Part shown: piece after piece, positions 1-7,249 of the stretch
Layout of the letters: the number at the start of each line of letters is the position of its first letter
How positions within the stretch are numbered: position 1 is the first letter of the stretch
Assembly (NCBI GenBank): GCA_964450725.1
Contig: CAYVGO010000030.1
Span: 1-26,981, forward strand
DNA from: CAYVGO01 sp964450725
GTDB lineage: Bacteria; Bacteroidota; Bacteroidia; Bacteroidales; UBA932
Direction of reading: 5' to 3'
DNA: 26,981 nucleotides
Program-made: the position numbers and the translations under genes
The notes under the pieces: model-generated
The model's input: only the letters and a program-made list of their open reading frames with translations
Databases searched by the model: none
What the model was told of the DNA's origin: nothing

Positions 1-336
1 CAGCAAGCCAGAAATGAGATAGCGACTGATAGTCCTTATGGCAGTAAAGGTGATGTTGGGTGGCAATATATTGCATTGGCTGAGGGGTGGGCGAATTACA
101 GGGAAGCAAAAATTAAGAAACTTGAGCAAAAGTTATCTGCGTATTCTATAAGTACTGATTTTCCTGATTATTACGCCAAAATGTTTGTTCAATTATTGGA
201 TATAGGTTGTTCAGATTCCAATATGGAAGCTTGCTTGACCGCCACTACGATTACAGAATTTAAAAGAAATCTTGTTGCCAAGTATCCTTATTTAGCCTCT
301 CGCATCAACACTATTATTGAAACAGGTTATGAATAA
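1..336 (+). CDS. 3' end of a gene of unknown function, possibly HExxH-metallopeptidase-like (partial)
   Basis: The reading frame is open from the first base of the window, so the gene starts upstream and only its last 111 codons are visible. The visible part has a segment rich in polar residues (ATDSPYGSKGD), then ALAEGWANYRE, then about 75 residues rich in charged and aromatic residues up to the stop. The same first segment recurs in the broken gene at 873-1090, where it is preceded by VVWHEL. That suggests the intact protein has a HExxH-type metal site upstream of the window. The combination of an HE..H motif, a PYG-containing loop and an AEGWA-Y-E motif recalls metallopeptidase-like proteins common in Bacteroidetes, but I place it there by memory of pattern only. 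Its stop overlaps the ATG of the next gene, so the two are probably co-translated. Confidence 0.6.
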   Translation, partial: QQARNEIATDSPYGSKGDVGWQYIALAEGWANYREAKIKKLEQKLSAYSISTDFPDYYAKMFVQLLDIGCSDSNMEACLTATTITEFKRNLVAKYPYLASRINTIIETGYE

Positions 337-814
337 ACATTATTGGTTTCTAATCATTATAATCTTATTGATTGTTGGCTGCAGGGGTCATTTTTCAAGA
401 TCCTTTGAATTTAAAATAATTAATGCTACAGGTAATAATATTTATCTTCAAATGACAGGATTTACATATCCACCATTAGTAAAAGACACTATTTGTAAAT
501 TGATCACTAAAAATGAAATGTTTAGTACAATTGTAAGATTAGAAGATATAAGTAGAACTATGTGGAAGAATTTTGACTATGACAATGTAACAGTATTTAA
601 CTTAATGGATACTTCTAAAGTTTTTGGTAGTTTTGCAGGAGGGTATCTTACAGATAATGACTGGTTAACCAATCAGTATGAGGAGTATAAAACAGGAGAG
701 TTTGATGCTACTGTCATACTTACTTTAACTGTTAATGACAGTTTGTTGTCTTTGTCCACCAAAGACTACACCATGCTCGAAAAGTTCAAAGATTATTACT
801 CAAGTCCGCATTAA
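329..814 (+). CDS. Small lipoprotein of unknown function
   Basis: The protein has 161 residues and begins with a short positively charged stretch, a run of isoleucine and leucine, and a lipobox ending LIVGC with the acylated cysteine at residue 18. It should therefore be exported and lipid-anchored. The remainder is hydrophilic with alternating beta-prone segments; I recognise no family. A frame-compatible TTG lies 12 bases upstream, but the ATG at 329 is preferred because it places the charged residues next to the hydrophobic core and overlaps the previous stop (ATGAATAA), a usual sign of translational coupling. A strong hairpin terminator follows 8 bases after the stop, so the gene ends its operon. 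It may be a partner or immunity-like companion of the preceding gene, but nothing in the sequence proves this. Confidence 0.7.
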   Translation: MNKHYWFLIIIILLIVGCRGHFSRSFEFKIINATGNNIYLQMTGFTYPPLVKDTICKLITKNEMFSTIVRLEDISRTMWKNFDYDNVTVFNLMDTSKVFGSFAGGYLTDNDWLTNQYEEYKTGEFDATVILTLTVNDSLLSLSTKDYTMLEKFKDYYSSPH

Positions 815-821
815 CTGATTT

Positions 822-859
822 CAATCAGACAGCAATATTTTCTGCTGTCTGATTGTTTT
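822..859 (+). terminator. Rho-independent terminator after the small lipoprotein gene
   Basis: A perfect 13-base inverted repeat (822-834 and 843-855, arms CAATCAGACAGCA and TGCTGTCTGATTG) encloses an 8-base loop and is followed by a short T run. It lies directly after the stop at 814. Confidence 0.85.
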
Positions 860-872
860 AAAAAATTACATT

Positions 873-1090
873 ATGAATACAACCGTTGTTTGGCACGAAC
901 TGATTTACAGCGACTAAAAAATGACAAAGGTTTTTTATGGGCATCAGATTATTGGAGTAGAAATGTTTATCAGCAAGCCAGAAATGAGATAGCGACTGAT
1001 AGTCCTTATGGCAGTAAAGGTGATGAAAATTGGCAAATTATTGCATTGGCAGAAGGATGGGCAAGTTATAGAGAGGAAACTTTTATACAA
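873..1090 (+). pseudogene. Truncated, frame-disrupted second copy of the metallopeptidase-like gene
   Basis: From an ATG at 873 the frame reads MNTTVVWHELIYSD and stops. From about 893 a different frame reads on through LQRLKNDKGFLWASDYW, QQARNEIATDSPYGSKGD and ALAEGWASYRE. Bases 971-1024 are identical to bases 1-54, and the following 50 bases are clearly related but diverged. The two frames fit together as one ancestral protein in which a few codons around the end of the HELxH motif were lost: reading WHEL then jumping to DLQRLKND needs a deletion of about ten bases. After YREE the similarity to the first copy ends and the nitroreductase promoter begins. The copy lacks its N-terminal part and its C-terminal 70 or so residues. 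I infer that it is non-functional. The frame does stay open into the nitroreductase, so a naive gene caller would fuse the two. Confidence 0.65.
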
Positions 1091-1139
1091 ATTGGTAGAT
1101 TCAGGTATTTAATCGTTACTACTTCCAAATTAAATTTTC

Positions 1140-1147
1140 TATCTTTG
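1140..1147 (+). promoter_or_regulatory. Bacteroides-type -7 promoter element for the nitroreductase gene
   Basis: TATCTTTG matches TAnnTTTG exactly and lies 22 bases before the ATG at 1169. No clear TTTG is present at the usual -33 distance, so the call rests on the -7 box and position. It supports starting the nitroreductase at 1169 rather than in the upstream gene fragment. Confidence 0.5.
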
Positions 1148-1168
1148 TACCCTAAATTACTTATAACT

Positions 1169-1765
1169 ATGAAACATTATCTGGTAACAACATTTTTTAT
1201 CTTTTCTCTTATGGCTTCTTGTCAAACAACCCAAAACACCAATGAAAATCAAACCCTAAAAACGATTCACTCCAGAAAAAGTGTAAGGTTATATAGTGAA
1301 CGTTCTGTAACTAAAGAACAATTATTAGAACTGGTTAAAGCGGGTATGGCAGCACCTTCAGGAATGGACATTCGACCTTGGGAATTTATAATATTAACAG
1401 AAAGATTAGTAATGGATACACTTGCACAAAAACTTCCTTATGCTAAAATGTTGACACAAGTGAACGCAGCCATAGTAGTATGTGGAAACAACGACAAACA
1501 AAACGGCGGCTCTTCTTATTGGTATCTTGATTGTTCGGCTGCAACCCAGAACATTTTACTCGCGGCAGAATCCATGGGCTTGGGTGCTGTGTGGACAGCA
1601 GCTTATCCTTATGAAGAAAGAATGAATCCAATCAAAAATATTTTAAAACTTCCTGAGAATATTCAGCCGTTGTGTGTCATACCTATAGGATACCCAAAAC
1701 AAGAAGGAAGTCCTAAAAATAAATTCAACGCAAAAAAAATTCATTATAATGAATTTTCAAAGTGA
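1169..1765 (+). CDS. Nitroreductase-family protein with a lipoprotein signal
   Basis: This 198-residue protein matches the FMN-dependent nitroreductase fold. It has the N-terminal HSRKSVRLY motif followed by TKEQLLELVKAGMAAPSG and PWEFIIL (flavin contacts), a Gly-rich GLGAVW segment in the second half, and a C-terminal IPIGYP segment. The family uses NAD(P)H to reduce nitro-aromatics, quinones or flavins. Unusually, residues 1-18 form an export signal with a lipobox (LMASC), so the enzyme would be lipid-anchored outside the cytoplasm, where NAD(P)H is not available. Lipoprotein nitroreductases do occur in Bacteroidetes, but their electron donor is unclear to me. The frame remains open upstream into the broken gene at 873-1090. 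The ATG at 1169 is chosen because the signal peptide and a promoter box at 1140 immediately precede it. It converges on the omega-amidase gene. Confidence 0.85.
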   Translation: MKHYLVTTFFIFSLMASCQTTQNTNENQTLKTIHSRKSVRLYSERSVTKEQLLELVKAGMAAPSGMDIRPWEFIILTERLVMDTLAQKLPYAKMLTQVNAAIVVCGNNDKQNGGSSYWYLDCSAATQNILLAAESMGLGAVWTAAYPYEERMNPIKNILKLPENIQPLCVIPIGYPKQEGSPKNKFNAKKIHYNEFSK

Positions 1766-1777
1766 TTTTAGCAGCGA

Positions 1778-2545
1778 CTACAATTTAATTTCAAAATCAT
1801 CTGCATCTGACCAAGCAGGAAATTTTTCTCTAAATCGTTGTAAATTATCAATATCCAATTCACCGTACATTGCGGTTTCTTTTTCTTTTACCGGAGGATA
1901 AAAAGGTTCTCCTAAAAAATTTATTAACATTGAGTGCCCACAATAATGGCATGCAGGGTCATCTCCCACTCGATTGATACCTGCGACATAACATTGATTT
2001 TCTATAGCTCGTGCTCGTAAAAGTGTATCCCATGCACCAATTCTTTGGGTAGGCCAATTGGCTACATACAATATAAGGTCATAGTCATTTTTATTTCTTG
2101 CAAAAACCGGAAACCTCAAGTCATAACAAATTTGTAAAAGAATTTTGAATCCGCTATATTCTACAATAATACGTTCTTGACCGGCTGTATAATGATTATT
2201 TTCGCCGGCAAAACTGAAAAGATGTCTTTTATTGTAAACAGTATAACTACCATCGGGCTTTACAAAATAAAATCGATTGTAAAACTTTGCTTTTTCTTCT
2301 GTAAGTACGCTTCCGCCAATAGCAATATTTTTTTGCTGCGCTATGGTTTTCATCCATTCTAAAGTTACCGTATTAGCAGGTTCGGCAACATTTTGTGGAG
2401 TAGTGCAAAATCCGGTAGTAAACATTTCAGGAAGCACTACCAAATCAATACTGTTTTTATTATTTAAAATCGTACTTTCAAGATGTTTCCTGTTTTCTTC
2501 GGGTGATAACCACACAAGATTTGCTTGGATTAAAAGAATTTTCAT
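1778..2545 (-). CDS. Carbon-nitrogen hydrolase, omega-amidase (YafV/Nit2-like)
   Basis: The 255-residue protein is a compact nitrilase-superfamily enzyme. The catalytic triad is visible: Glu40 in VVLPEMFTTGF, Lys106 in YNKRHLF and Cys140 in LLQICYDLRFP. The motifs around these residues (PEMFTTGF, KRHLFSFAGE, CYDLRFP) are those of omega-amidases, which hydrolyse alpha-ketoglutaramate or alpha-ketosuccinamate to the dicarboxylic keto acid and ammonia. In bacteria this is a repair step linked to glutamine transaminases. It is cytoplasmic with no signal peptide. The ATG at 2545 is preferred over a TTG 12 bases upstream because MKILLIQANL is the normal family N-terminus. It lies 42 bases after the acyl-CoA reductase gene on the same strand with no promoter seen between them, so co-transcription is likely. 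Confidence 0.88.
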   Translation of the reverse strand: MKILLIQANLVWLSPEENRKHLESTILNNKNSIDLVVLPEMFTTGFCTTPQNVAEPANTVTLEWMKTIAQQKNIAIGGSVLTEEKAKFYNRFYFVKPDGSYTVYNKRHLFSFAGENNHYTAGQERIIVEYSGFKILLQICYDLRFPVFARNKNDYDLILYVANWPTQRIGAWDTLLRARAIENQCYVAGINRVGDDPACHYCGHSMLINFLGEPFYPPVKEKETAMYGELDIDNLQRFREKFPAWSDADDFEIKL

Positions 2546-2587
2546 AATTAAATGCAACTATTTTATTTATTATTTTGTATTCCTCCG

Positions 2588-3643
2588 TTAAAGAAAATCA
2601 AAAAGATTAATACCATCCGGATAATTTTCCAACGTAGGAGTTTGACTTATTCCCAAAGGTGTTGTTTGTGAAGGATAATGATGAAAAATATCAGGGATTT
2701 GGCTAACAATACATTGAATTTCGTTGACGGGCAATGTGTCAAAAATTTCATCAAAATGCTGATAATATTGATAATAAATTGTTCCTACCGGTGAATGAAG
2801 TTGATGATTTTCTGTAAGTAATACTGTTGACGTTTCAAAATAAGAAGTTTGAGAAAGTTCAAAATTGGCAATATGATAACGTAATGTATCTTGATAAATC
2901 TGATGTTTCAGAAGATTATCAAATGAAGATAATACATTAATAATCAAAGAAAAATCATAATTCTTAGGAACAAATATTTTACTGACATTTCTACAACCTA
3001 ATCCAAAATAAAGCAGTATATCTTGGCTTAATTTTTTCAAATCTTCGGTGCTTTCTTGTCCTGACAAAATAGCGACACTTGTTCTGTTGGTTCTGAAAAG
3101 ATGCTGTTTTTTTCCGAACTTTTCTACAAAATAGCGTTGTGTATTTTGTCCACCGGTAGCAATCACAATATCAATTGTTGCTTCGTTGATGCTATCAATG
3201 GTAACTTGTTTGGCAATTCTAAAATCAATATCAGAGAGTAAACTTATCATCAATAACCATAATGCTTTATCTCTTCGAGATGGTTGAATGATGATTTTAT
3301 GAGGCGTAAAAAATAATGCAACAAAATCATAAAATCCTACTAAAGGAATATTTCCGGCAGTAATAATTCCTATATTTTTAGGTTTTTCTACAATTGTGTT
3401 TTCAATGTTTTGCAAAGATAACCATCTGGTTAATTTTTCGGGCGAAAGGTAATAATAGGCAATATTTTGCAAAGATGTTTGAATGAAAAAATCAGTAAAC
3501 CAATGATTGTCAACTAATGCCTCCGAAATTTTTTCCTGAAAGCGAGTTTTGATGTGTTTGGTAAGTGTAAGATGTTGATAATAACCTGTAATGAGATTTC
3601 CCAAGTGTGATAATGCCTTTATTTTTTCTGTAACAGTCATCAT
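2588..3643 (-). CDS. Acyl-CoA reductase of the LuxC family
   Basis: The 351-residue protein carries the signature of LuxC-type NAD(P)H-dependent acyl-CoA reductases. These have an aldehyde-dehydrogenase-like fold. A Rossmann segment with IGIITAGNIPLVGFYDF lies at about residues 91-107, followed by IIIQPSRRD and an IVIATGGQNT segment. GLGCRNVSK carries the presumed catalytic Cys217. The family forms an acyl-enzyme thioester and reduces it to a fatty aldehyde. Homologues without any luminescence genes are common in Bacteroidetes, and no lux genes are present here; the physiological substrate is unknown. Two ATG codons at 3643 and 3640 and an upstream TTG at 3655 are possible starts; 3643 is chosen. 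It starts 16 bases after the ispE stop, so it probably shares that transcript. Confidence 0.82.
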   Translation of the reverse strand: MMTVTEKIKALSHLGNLITGYYQHLTLTKHIKTRFQEKISEALVDNHWFTDFFIQTSLQNIAYYYLSPEKLTRWLSLQNIENTIVEKPKNIGIITAGNIPLVGFYDFVALFFTPHKIIIQPSRRDKALWLLMISLLSDIDFRIAKQVTIDSINEATIDIVIATGGQNTQRYFVEKFGKKQHLFRTNRTSVAILSGQESTEDLKKLSQDILLYFGLGCRNVSKIFVPKNYDFSLIINVLSSFDNLLKHQIYQDTLRYHIANFELSQTSYFETSTVLLTENHQLHSPVGTIYYQYYQHFDEIFDTLPVNEIQCIVSQIPDIFHHYPSQTTPLGISQTPTLENYPDGINLFDFL

Positions 3644-3659
3644 ATATTTCTTCAAAAAA

Positions 3660-4460
3660 TTACTCTTTAATCCATTTTACTTGATAATTGCCAATATTTT
3701 GTAATTTTTCTTTGAAAATTCCAAAGACCGAAGAACCACTACCTGACATAGAGGCATACACAGCGCCACTTTCCAACAATTGTTGTTTTATTTTTTTGAC
3801 TACAGGATACTTTAGAAATACATAAGATTCAAAGTCGTTTTTAATATTTTCTTGCCATTGCTCTATAGGTAATTTTATTAAATCTGCCATTGTTATTTGA
3901 CGTTCTTGAGGTAAAATATTTTTATATGCTTCAGCAGTATTGCTGTGTAGTTCAGGATAAATAATACCAATATAATAATTTGATAATGAAAATGACACTG
4001 GTATAAGTTGTTCTCCTCTGCCGCTTACTAATGTCGGTTCATTTTTCACAAAAAATGCAGTATCACTGCCTAACAGTAAAGCATATTCTACGAGTAAATT
4101 ATCTGTACATTGAAGGTTAAAGAGTTTATTGATGGCTTTTATTACAGCAACAGCATTGGATGATCCGCCACCTAATCCTGCTCCTAAAGGAATATTTTTT
4201 TGAAGAATAATATGTAAATAAGGTAAGTCATATTTCTTTTGCAATAATTCTGCGGCTTTCATACATAGATTATCTTCTGCCGAAGCATCAATTTTTCTAC
4301 CAAAAGATGTCAATTTATTTTTATTATCTGTAGGAATAATTTCTACAACATCATGCCATGCAATAGGATAAAAAAGACTTTCAATATCGTGAAAGTCATC
4401 TTTTCTTTTCCGTAAAACATGTAGCCCAATATTGATTTTTGCCGGTGAAAATTCTATCAT
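3660..4460 (-). CDS. ispE: 4-diphosphocytidyl-2-C-methyl-D-erythritol kinase
   Basis: This GHMP-family kinase (266 residues) phosphorylates the 2-hydroxyl of CDP-methylerythritol with ATP in the non-mevalonate isoprenoid pathway. The N-terminal FSPAKINIGLHVL includes the conserved Lys8. The ATP-binding glycine loop PLGAGLGGGSSNA spans residues 91-103, and the conserved acidic residue lies in GSDTAFF at about residue 133. The C-terminal SMSGSGSSVFGIF is the third GHMP motif. Length and motif spacing are normal for IspE. It is the leading or second gene of a minus-strand run with the acyl-CoA reductase and omega-amidase. No clear promoter box is visible in the 83 bases between it and the preceding CBM9-like gene, so it may be transcribed from that gene's promoter. 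The presence of IspE implies that this organism makes isoprenoids by the MEP route. Confidence 0.95.
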   Translation of the reverse strand: MIEFSPAKINIGLHVLRKRKDDFHDIESLFYPIAWHDVVEIIPTDNKNKLTSFGRKIDASAEDNLCMKAAELLQKKYDLPYLHIILQKNIPLGAGLGGGSSNAVAVIKAINKLFNLQCTDNLLVEYALLLGSDTAFFVKNEPTLVSGRGEQLIPVSFSLSNYYIGIIYPELHSNTAEAYKNILPQERQITMADLIKLPIEQWQENIKNDFESYVFLKYPVVKKIKQQLLESGAVYASMSGSGSSVFGIFKEKLQNIGNYQVKWIKE

Positions 4461-4543
4461 TATATATTCTAATTCACTAATAAATAATTAACTGCTATTT
4501 CATCTTTGCATTAAAATTTTCAACCTATTTTTTGATTCTAATC

Positions 4544-5599
4544 TTATTCTGCAAATAATTTTCCTTCTTGATTTACTACCCATGTTGTTCCGGATTTTCC
4601 TTTTTTACTAATGCTAAATTGATATGAAGTGTGTTCTATTTTACAATCTTTTGATTTTTTAGAACATTGCTTAATGTAATCTTGTAGAAGCGGTTTGTTT
4701 TGATATATTTTTGCTACTGCAAAATAATGGTTCATCAATTCTATTTTTACAGGATAATCAATATCTATATATTTTTGAGGTAAATTTTGAGGAGTAGCCT
4801 GGTCAATAAATTGTACATATCCCCAAGTTTCCGGCTGGTGCATGGCAATAGCACCTTGCGCAGACCATACCCAGTTAAATTCAGGATAAGCCTGTCCTGT
4901 TGTTGGATTAATTTCTTTGACATACTTTCCGTCAATAAATTTAGTTTTCCAATTTACTCGTGAAAAATTTACTCGCCATACTTCTTTGTTGTTTGGCTTT
5001 CCGTTATGGTAAGCACACTCTTCAAGTACTTGCCATGGAATAGCAATTTCTGCTGTCCACATCGAATCTGTATCATTACCATTATTTAAAGTTCCATAAA
5101 TTCTTACTGCCGATTTTAAGCCTGCAATATCCCAACTGTCAATCGCCGATCCTCCGTCACGATAGGGTTTTGGTAACATTAAATCCCAAACCGTATTTTG
5201 GGCATTCATTTCAAACTCATAATAATGATGATTATCTCCTTGTGGGTCAATAAAAATTTCAAAATCGTTGTCATAAAATATTACGGCATCACGTTCTGTG
5301 AGGTATGCCCAAATATGAGGTTCTTTGATTTGTGCTGCAAAATAAAAATATTGGTCATCCCAAAGCATTTTTACACGTGTGCTGTACAGTGGAACGGGCA
5401 TTTTTTTTCCTTCAATATCAACAAACTCATTTGTCCATGGAACTTTTCCCCATTCGCAATCTTCTAAAACTCCGTCAACAGAAATAGGATAGTGAGTTTT
5501 AAAGCAGGTATAACTTTCCGGATGTTCGGGTGCTTGACTGAAGCCGGTAAAAGAAAATAAAAGTGTAATAAATAGTAAATGTGTGGTGCAATACTTCAT
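4544..5599 (-). CDS. Secreted carbohydrate-binding family 9-like protein
   Basis: The 351-residue protein has a signal peptide in residues 1 to about 21 (hydrophobic core LLFITLLFSFTGF, cut near FSQA). It then consists mainly of one CBM9-like beta-sandwich. Recognisable family features are PISVDGVLEDCEWGKVPW, VKMLWDDQYFYFAAQI, the FYDNDFEIFIDPQGDNHHYYEFE segment with its acidic and aromatic residues, and SMWTAEIAIPWQVL. CBM9-like domains bind the reducing ends of sugars in xylanases. Stand-alone versions in Bacteroidetes are exported and mostly uncharacterised. The C-terminal 90 residues (after YVQFID) are unlike the domain core and rich in lysine. It is preceded by a near-perfect promoter at 5652-5683 and lies 83 bases upstream of ispE, possibly on the same transcript. 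Confidence 0.8.
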   Translation of the reverse strand: MKYCTTHLLFITLLFSFTGFSQAPEHPESYTCFKTHYPISVDGVLEDCEWGKVPWTNEFVDIEGKKMPVPLYSTRVKMLWDDQYFYFAAQIKEPHIWAYLTERDAVIFYDNDFEIFIDPQGDNHHYYEFEMNAQNTVWDLMLPKPYRDGGSAIDSWDIAGLKSAVRIYGTLNNGNDTDSMWTAEIAIPWQVLEECAYHNGKPNNKEVWRVNFSRVNWKTKFIDGKYVKEINPTTGQAYPEFNWVWSAQGAIAMHQPETWGYVQFIDQATPQNLPQKYIDIDYPVKIELMNHYFAVAKIYQNKPLLQDYIKQCSKKSKDCKIEHTSYQFSISKKGKSGTTWVVNQEGKLFAE

Positions 5600-5651
5600 A
5601 ACTAAAATAATATTAAGGGTTATAGGTTTATGCCTTATACTTTAACTCCTG

Positions 5652-5683
5652 CAAATGTACTGTACTTTTTGAAACAAGGCAAA
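5652..5683 (-). promoter_or_regulatory. Bacteroides-type promoter for the CBM9-like gene
   Basis: On the minus strand TTTG (5683-5680) is followed after 20 bases by TACATTTG (5659-5652). This matches both the -33 and the -7 consensus of Bacteroidetes housekeeping promoters. It gives an untranslated leader of about 45-50 bases before the ATG at 5599. Confidence 0.65.
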
Positions 5684-5985
5684 TTCATGAATCAAATTTT
5701 GTTTATGTACACTGCTAAAAATCATGTAATGTTTAATTGTAAAACAACATAATGATATTTGTTTTAACTACCGATTGTTGATAAGAATTAAGGATATTAT
5801 TTGTTAATCATTATGTGTCATCATAATTATTTTCCATAACCTATCTAAAAAATAAAAAACAAACATTTCTCTTTATAACAAATGTTACGGCTTGGATATA
5901 TCAATAACATTGTAGTTTGCAATAAAATCTCCTATTCCTCTATGGTTGAAAAATATAATCAATAACCCTCAAACAAAATAATGAT
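5684..5985. other. AT-rich intergenic stretch without a recognisable gene
   Basis: All frames have frequent stops. The only structure I see is a weak 8-base hairpin (5740-5747 with 5759-5766). The stretch would be expected to hold the promoter and possibly nrfH of the decayed nitrite reductase locus that follows. I find no CxxCH heme motif in it, so nrfH is absent or erased. Confidence 0.5.
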
Positions 5986-6548
5986 ATGTTCAAAAAATTA
6001 GCAGAATCATCAGGAATTGTTCGGCAATAGGTTGGGTAATTTTCATTGTTGTAATGATAGTAATCTTTATATTTGGACTTTTGGTAGCCTTCATTACCGA
6101 ATGGCGGGCAGAACCACGCTTTACGCCAATAAAAAATAAATATTACGGGAATTTATGCGAGAAATGAAGAGTGGGAGTAAACTTATTCGCGTGAATATGA
6201 CACGTGGAAAAAACGAAAGAAATGAAGTATGATGCACGAAAAAAGGAATTGTAGAATTTTATAAAATGCCATGAAGTACCAATGGTGCGAAAATTGTTAA
6301 TTCTATCGGATGTGCCGACTGTCATGACCCGCAAACCATGAATCTAACCATTACGCATCCTGCTCTTGTTGAGACTTTCGAACGCCAAGGACATAATATT
6401 CAAGAGGCTACTCCACAAAAAATGCGTACTTTGGTGTGTGTTCAATGTCATGTAGAGTATTTTTTTTAAAGGAGACGGTAAATATCTTACTTTTCTATGG
6501 GATGGTGGTATTACAGTAGAAGCAATGGAGTCATATTATATGAAATAA
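5986..6548 (+). pseudogene. nrfA: Decayed cytochrome c nitrite reductase (ammonia-forming) gene
   Basis: Pieces of NrfA can be read by moving between frames. About 6030-6120 gives GWVIFIVVMIVIFIFGLLVAFITEWRAEP, the N-terminal membrane anchor and ITERRAE-like motif. About 6150-6215 gives IYARNEEWE (stop) TYSREYDTWKK. About 6290-6465 gives IVNSIGCADCHDPQTMNLTI, HPALVETFERQGHNI and MRTLVCVQCHVEYFF, with two CxxCH heme-binding motifs. About 6475-6540 gives KGDGKYLTFLWDGGITVEAMESYY. Between YDTWKK and IGCADCH about 100 residues of a normal NrfA are missing, including the CxxCK active-site heme motif. Everything after MESYY, about 200 residues, is also missing. Several frameshifts and in-frame stops interrupt the rest. 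NrfA reduces nitrite to ammonia in the periplasm. This copy cannot. Confidence 0.85.
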
Positions 6549-6549
6549 C

Positions 6550-6860
6550 TTTGTATCGTTTGCTTTACCCGCAATAATCTGTTGGCTTGCGGCAGGAGGA
6601 TTGGCTTATTTTAACAAGCGAGTAAAAATTACAAATTTATTGATGCTTGGCGGAATTGTAATTTATGCAATATTTATTATAGGTTTTGAAGGCATATAGA
6701 ACTATCTCCAATGTGCATGATGGGTGAAATCCGTTTGTGGTAATTCTTTGTTTCTTGCGTTAGTGGGTTATATAGCATATTATAGATGGAAATATTCGTG
6801 GCTGCTTAGTTTTTCTACAGTAGTGGCAACTGTCTTTGCTATTATTAATTTGCTAAATAA
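6550..6860 (+). pseudogene. ccsA: Decayed cytochrome c assembly gene (CcsA-like)
   Basis: Directly after the nrfA remnant the sequence reads FVSFALPAIICWLAAGGLAYF and KRVKITNLLMLGGIVIYAIFIIGF. After a frameshift it reads HIELSPMCMMGEIRLWY, and after one extra base SLFLALVGYIAYYRWKYSWLL and STVVATVFAIINLL. These are the first three membrane segments of the CcsA/ResC-type cytochrome c synthase that follows nrfHA in Bacteroidales. An apparent single-base insertion in the codon after RLW (TGG TAa TTC instead of TGG TAT TCT), an in-frame stop after EGI and loss of everything after the INLL segment show that it is dead. The catalytic WxWD region expected further on is not present. Together with nrfA it is the remains of one operon. 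Confidence 0.8.
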
Positions 6861-7249
6861 AGCGACTACATCAACAGGAAAACGATTATCATCTGTAAAT
6901 AAAAAAGCGGAAGCCAGAGAATAAGGTACTGCAATTTCTTCTACAAGCAACGTAAAACCTAAATTAGAAACAACTTCTGTCTTTATCCTTCCTTTAGCAA
7001 GCATTTTAAGGTGATTCACTTTACTTCCCTGATAACTTATGTAACTCCCTTTCTTGAACTATTCAATTGAATATGGAATTGTACAGTTTTTTTTCTATCT
7101 CTTCTGTTGTCTTTTCTCTACAATATCGTACAAAAAAATAAAAGGTCATGGTTTATCATAGTCTCTCTTTTTATGTGATATAAATCTGAAGTTATAATCA
7201 GTAAATGTATAAAAAACACTTGGTAAAAGAAATGGTTTTCTCAAGTAAT
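6861..7249. other. Intergenic stretch with one possible minus-strand gene fragment
   Basis: Bases 7046-6858 on the minus strand can be read without a stop as about 60 residues including KMLAKGRIKTEVVSNLGF, LLVEEIAVPYSLASAFLF and DDNRFPVDVVALF. The composition looks protein-like, but I cannot assign a family. The frame then runs backwards into the ccsA remnant, which is not real coding. It could be another gene fragment joined to ccsA by the deletion that removed its 3' end, or chance. Nothing is recognised in 7050-7249. Confidence 0.3.

Noticed and set aside
890..1765. A single 291-residue protein joining the repeated segment to the nitroreductase
   Set aside because: The upstream part is a broken copy of the gene at the window start, while an internal ATG begins a good lipoprotein signal peptide and is preceded by a promoter box.
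5198..5467. An 89-residue plus-strand open frame inside the CBM9-like gene
   Set aside because: It lies antisense to a clearly coding gene, has no recognisable motif, and is explained by codon use on the other strand.
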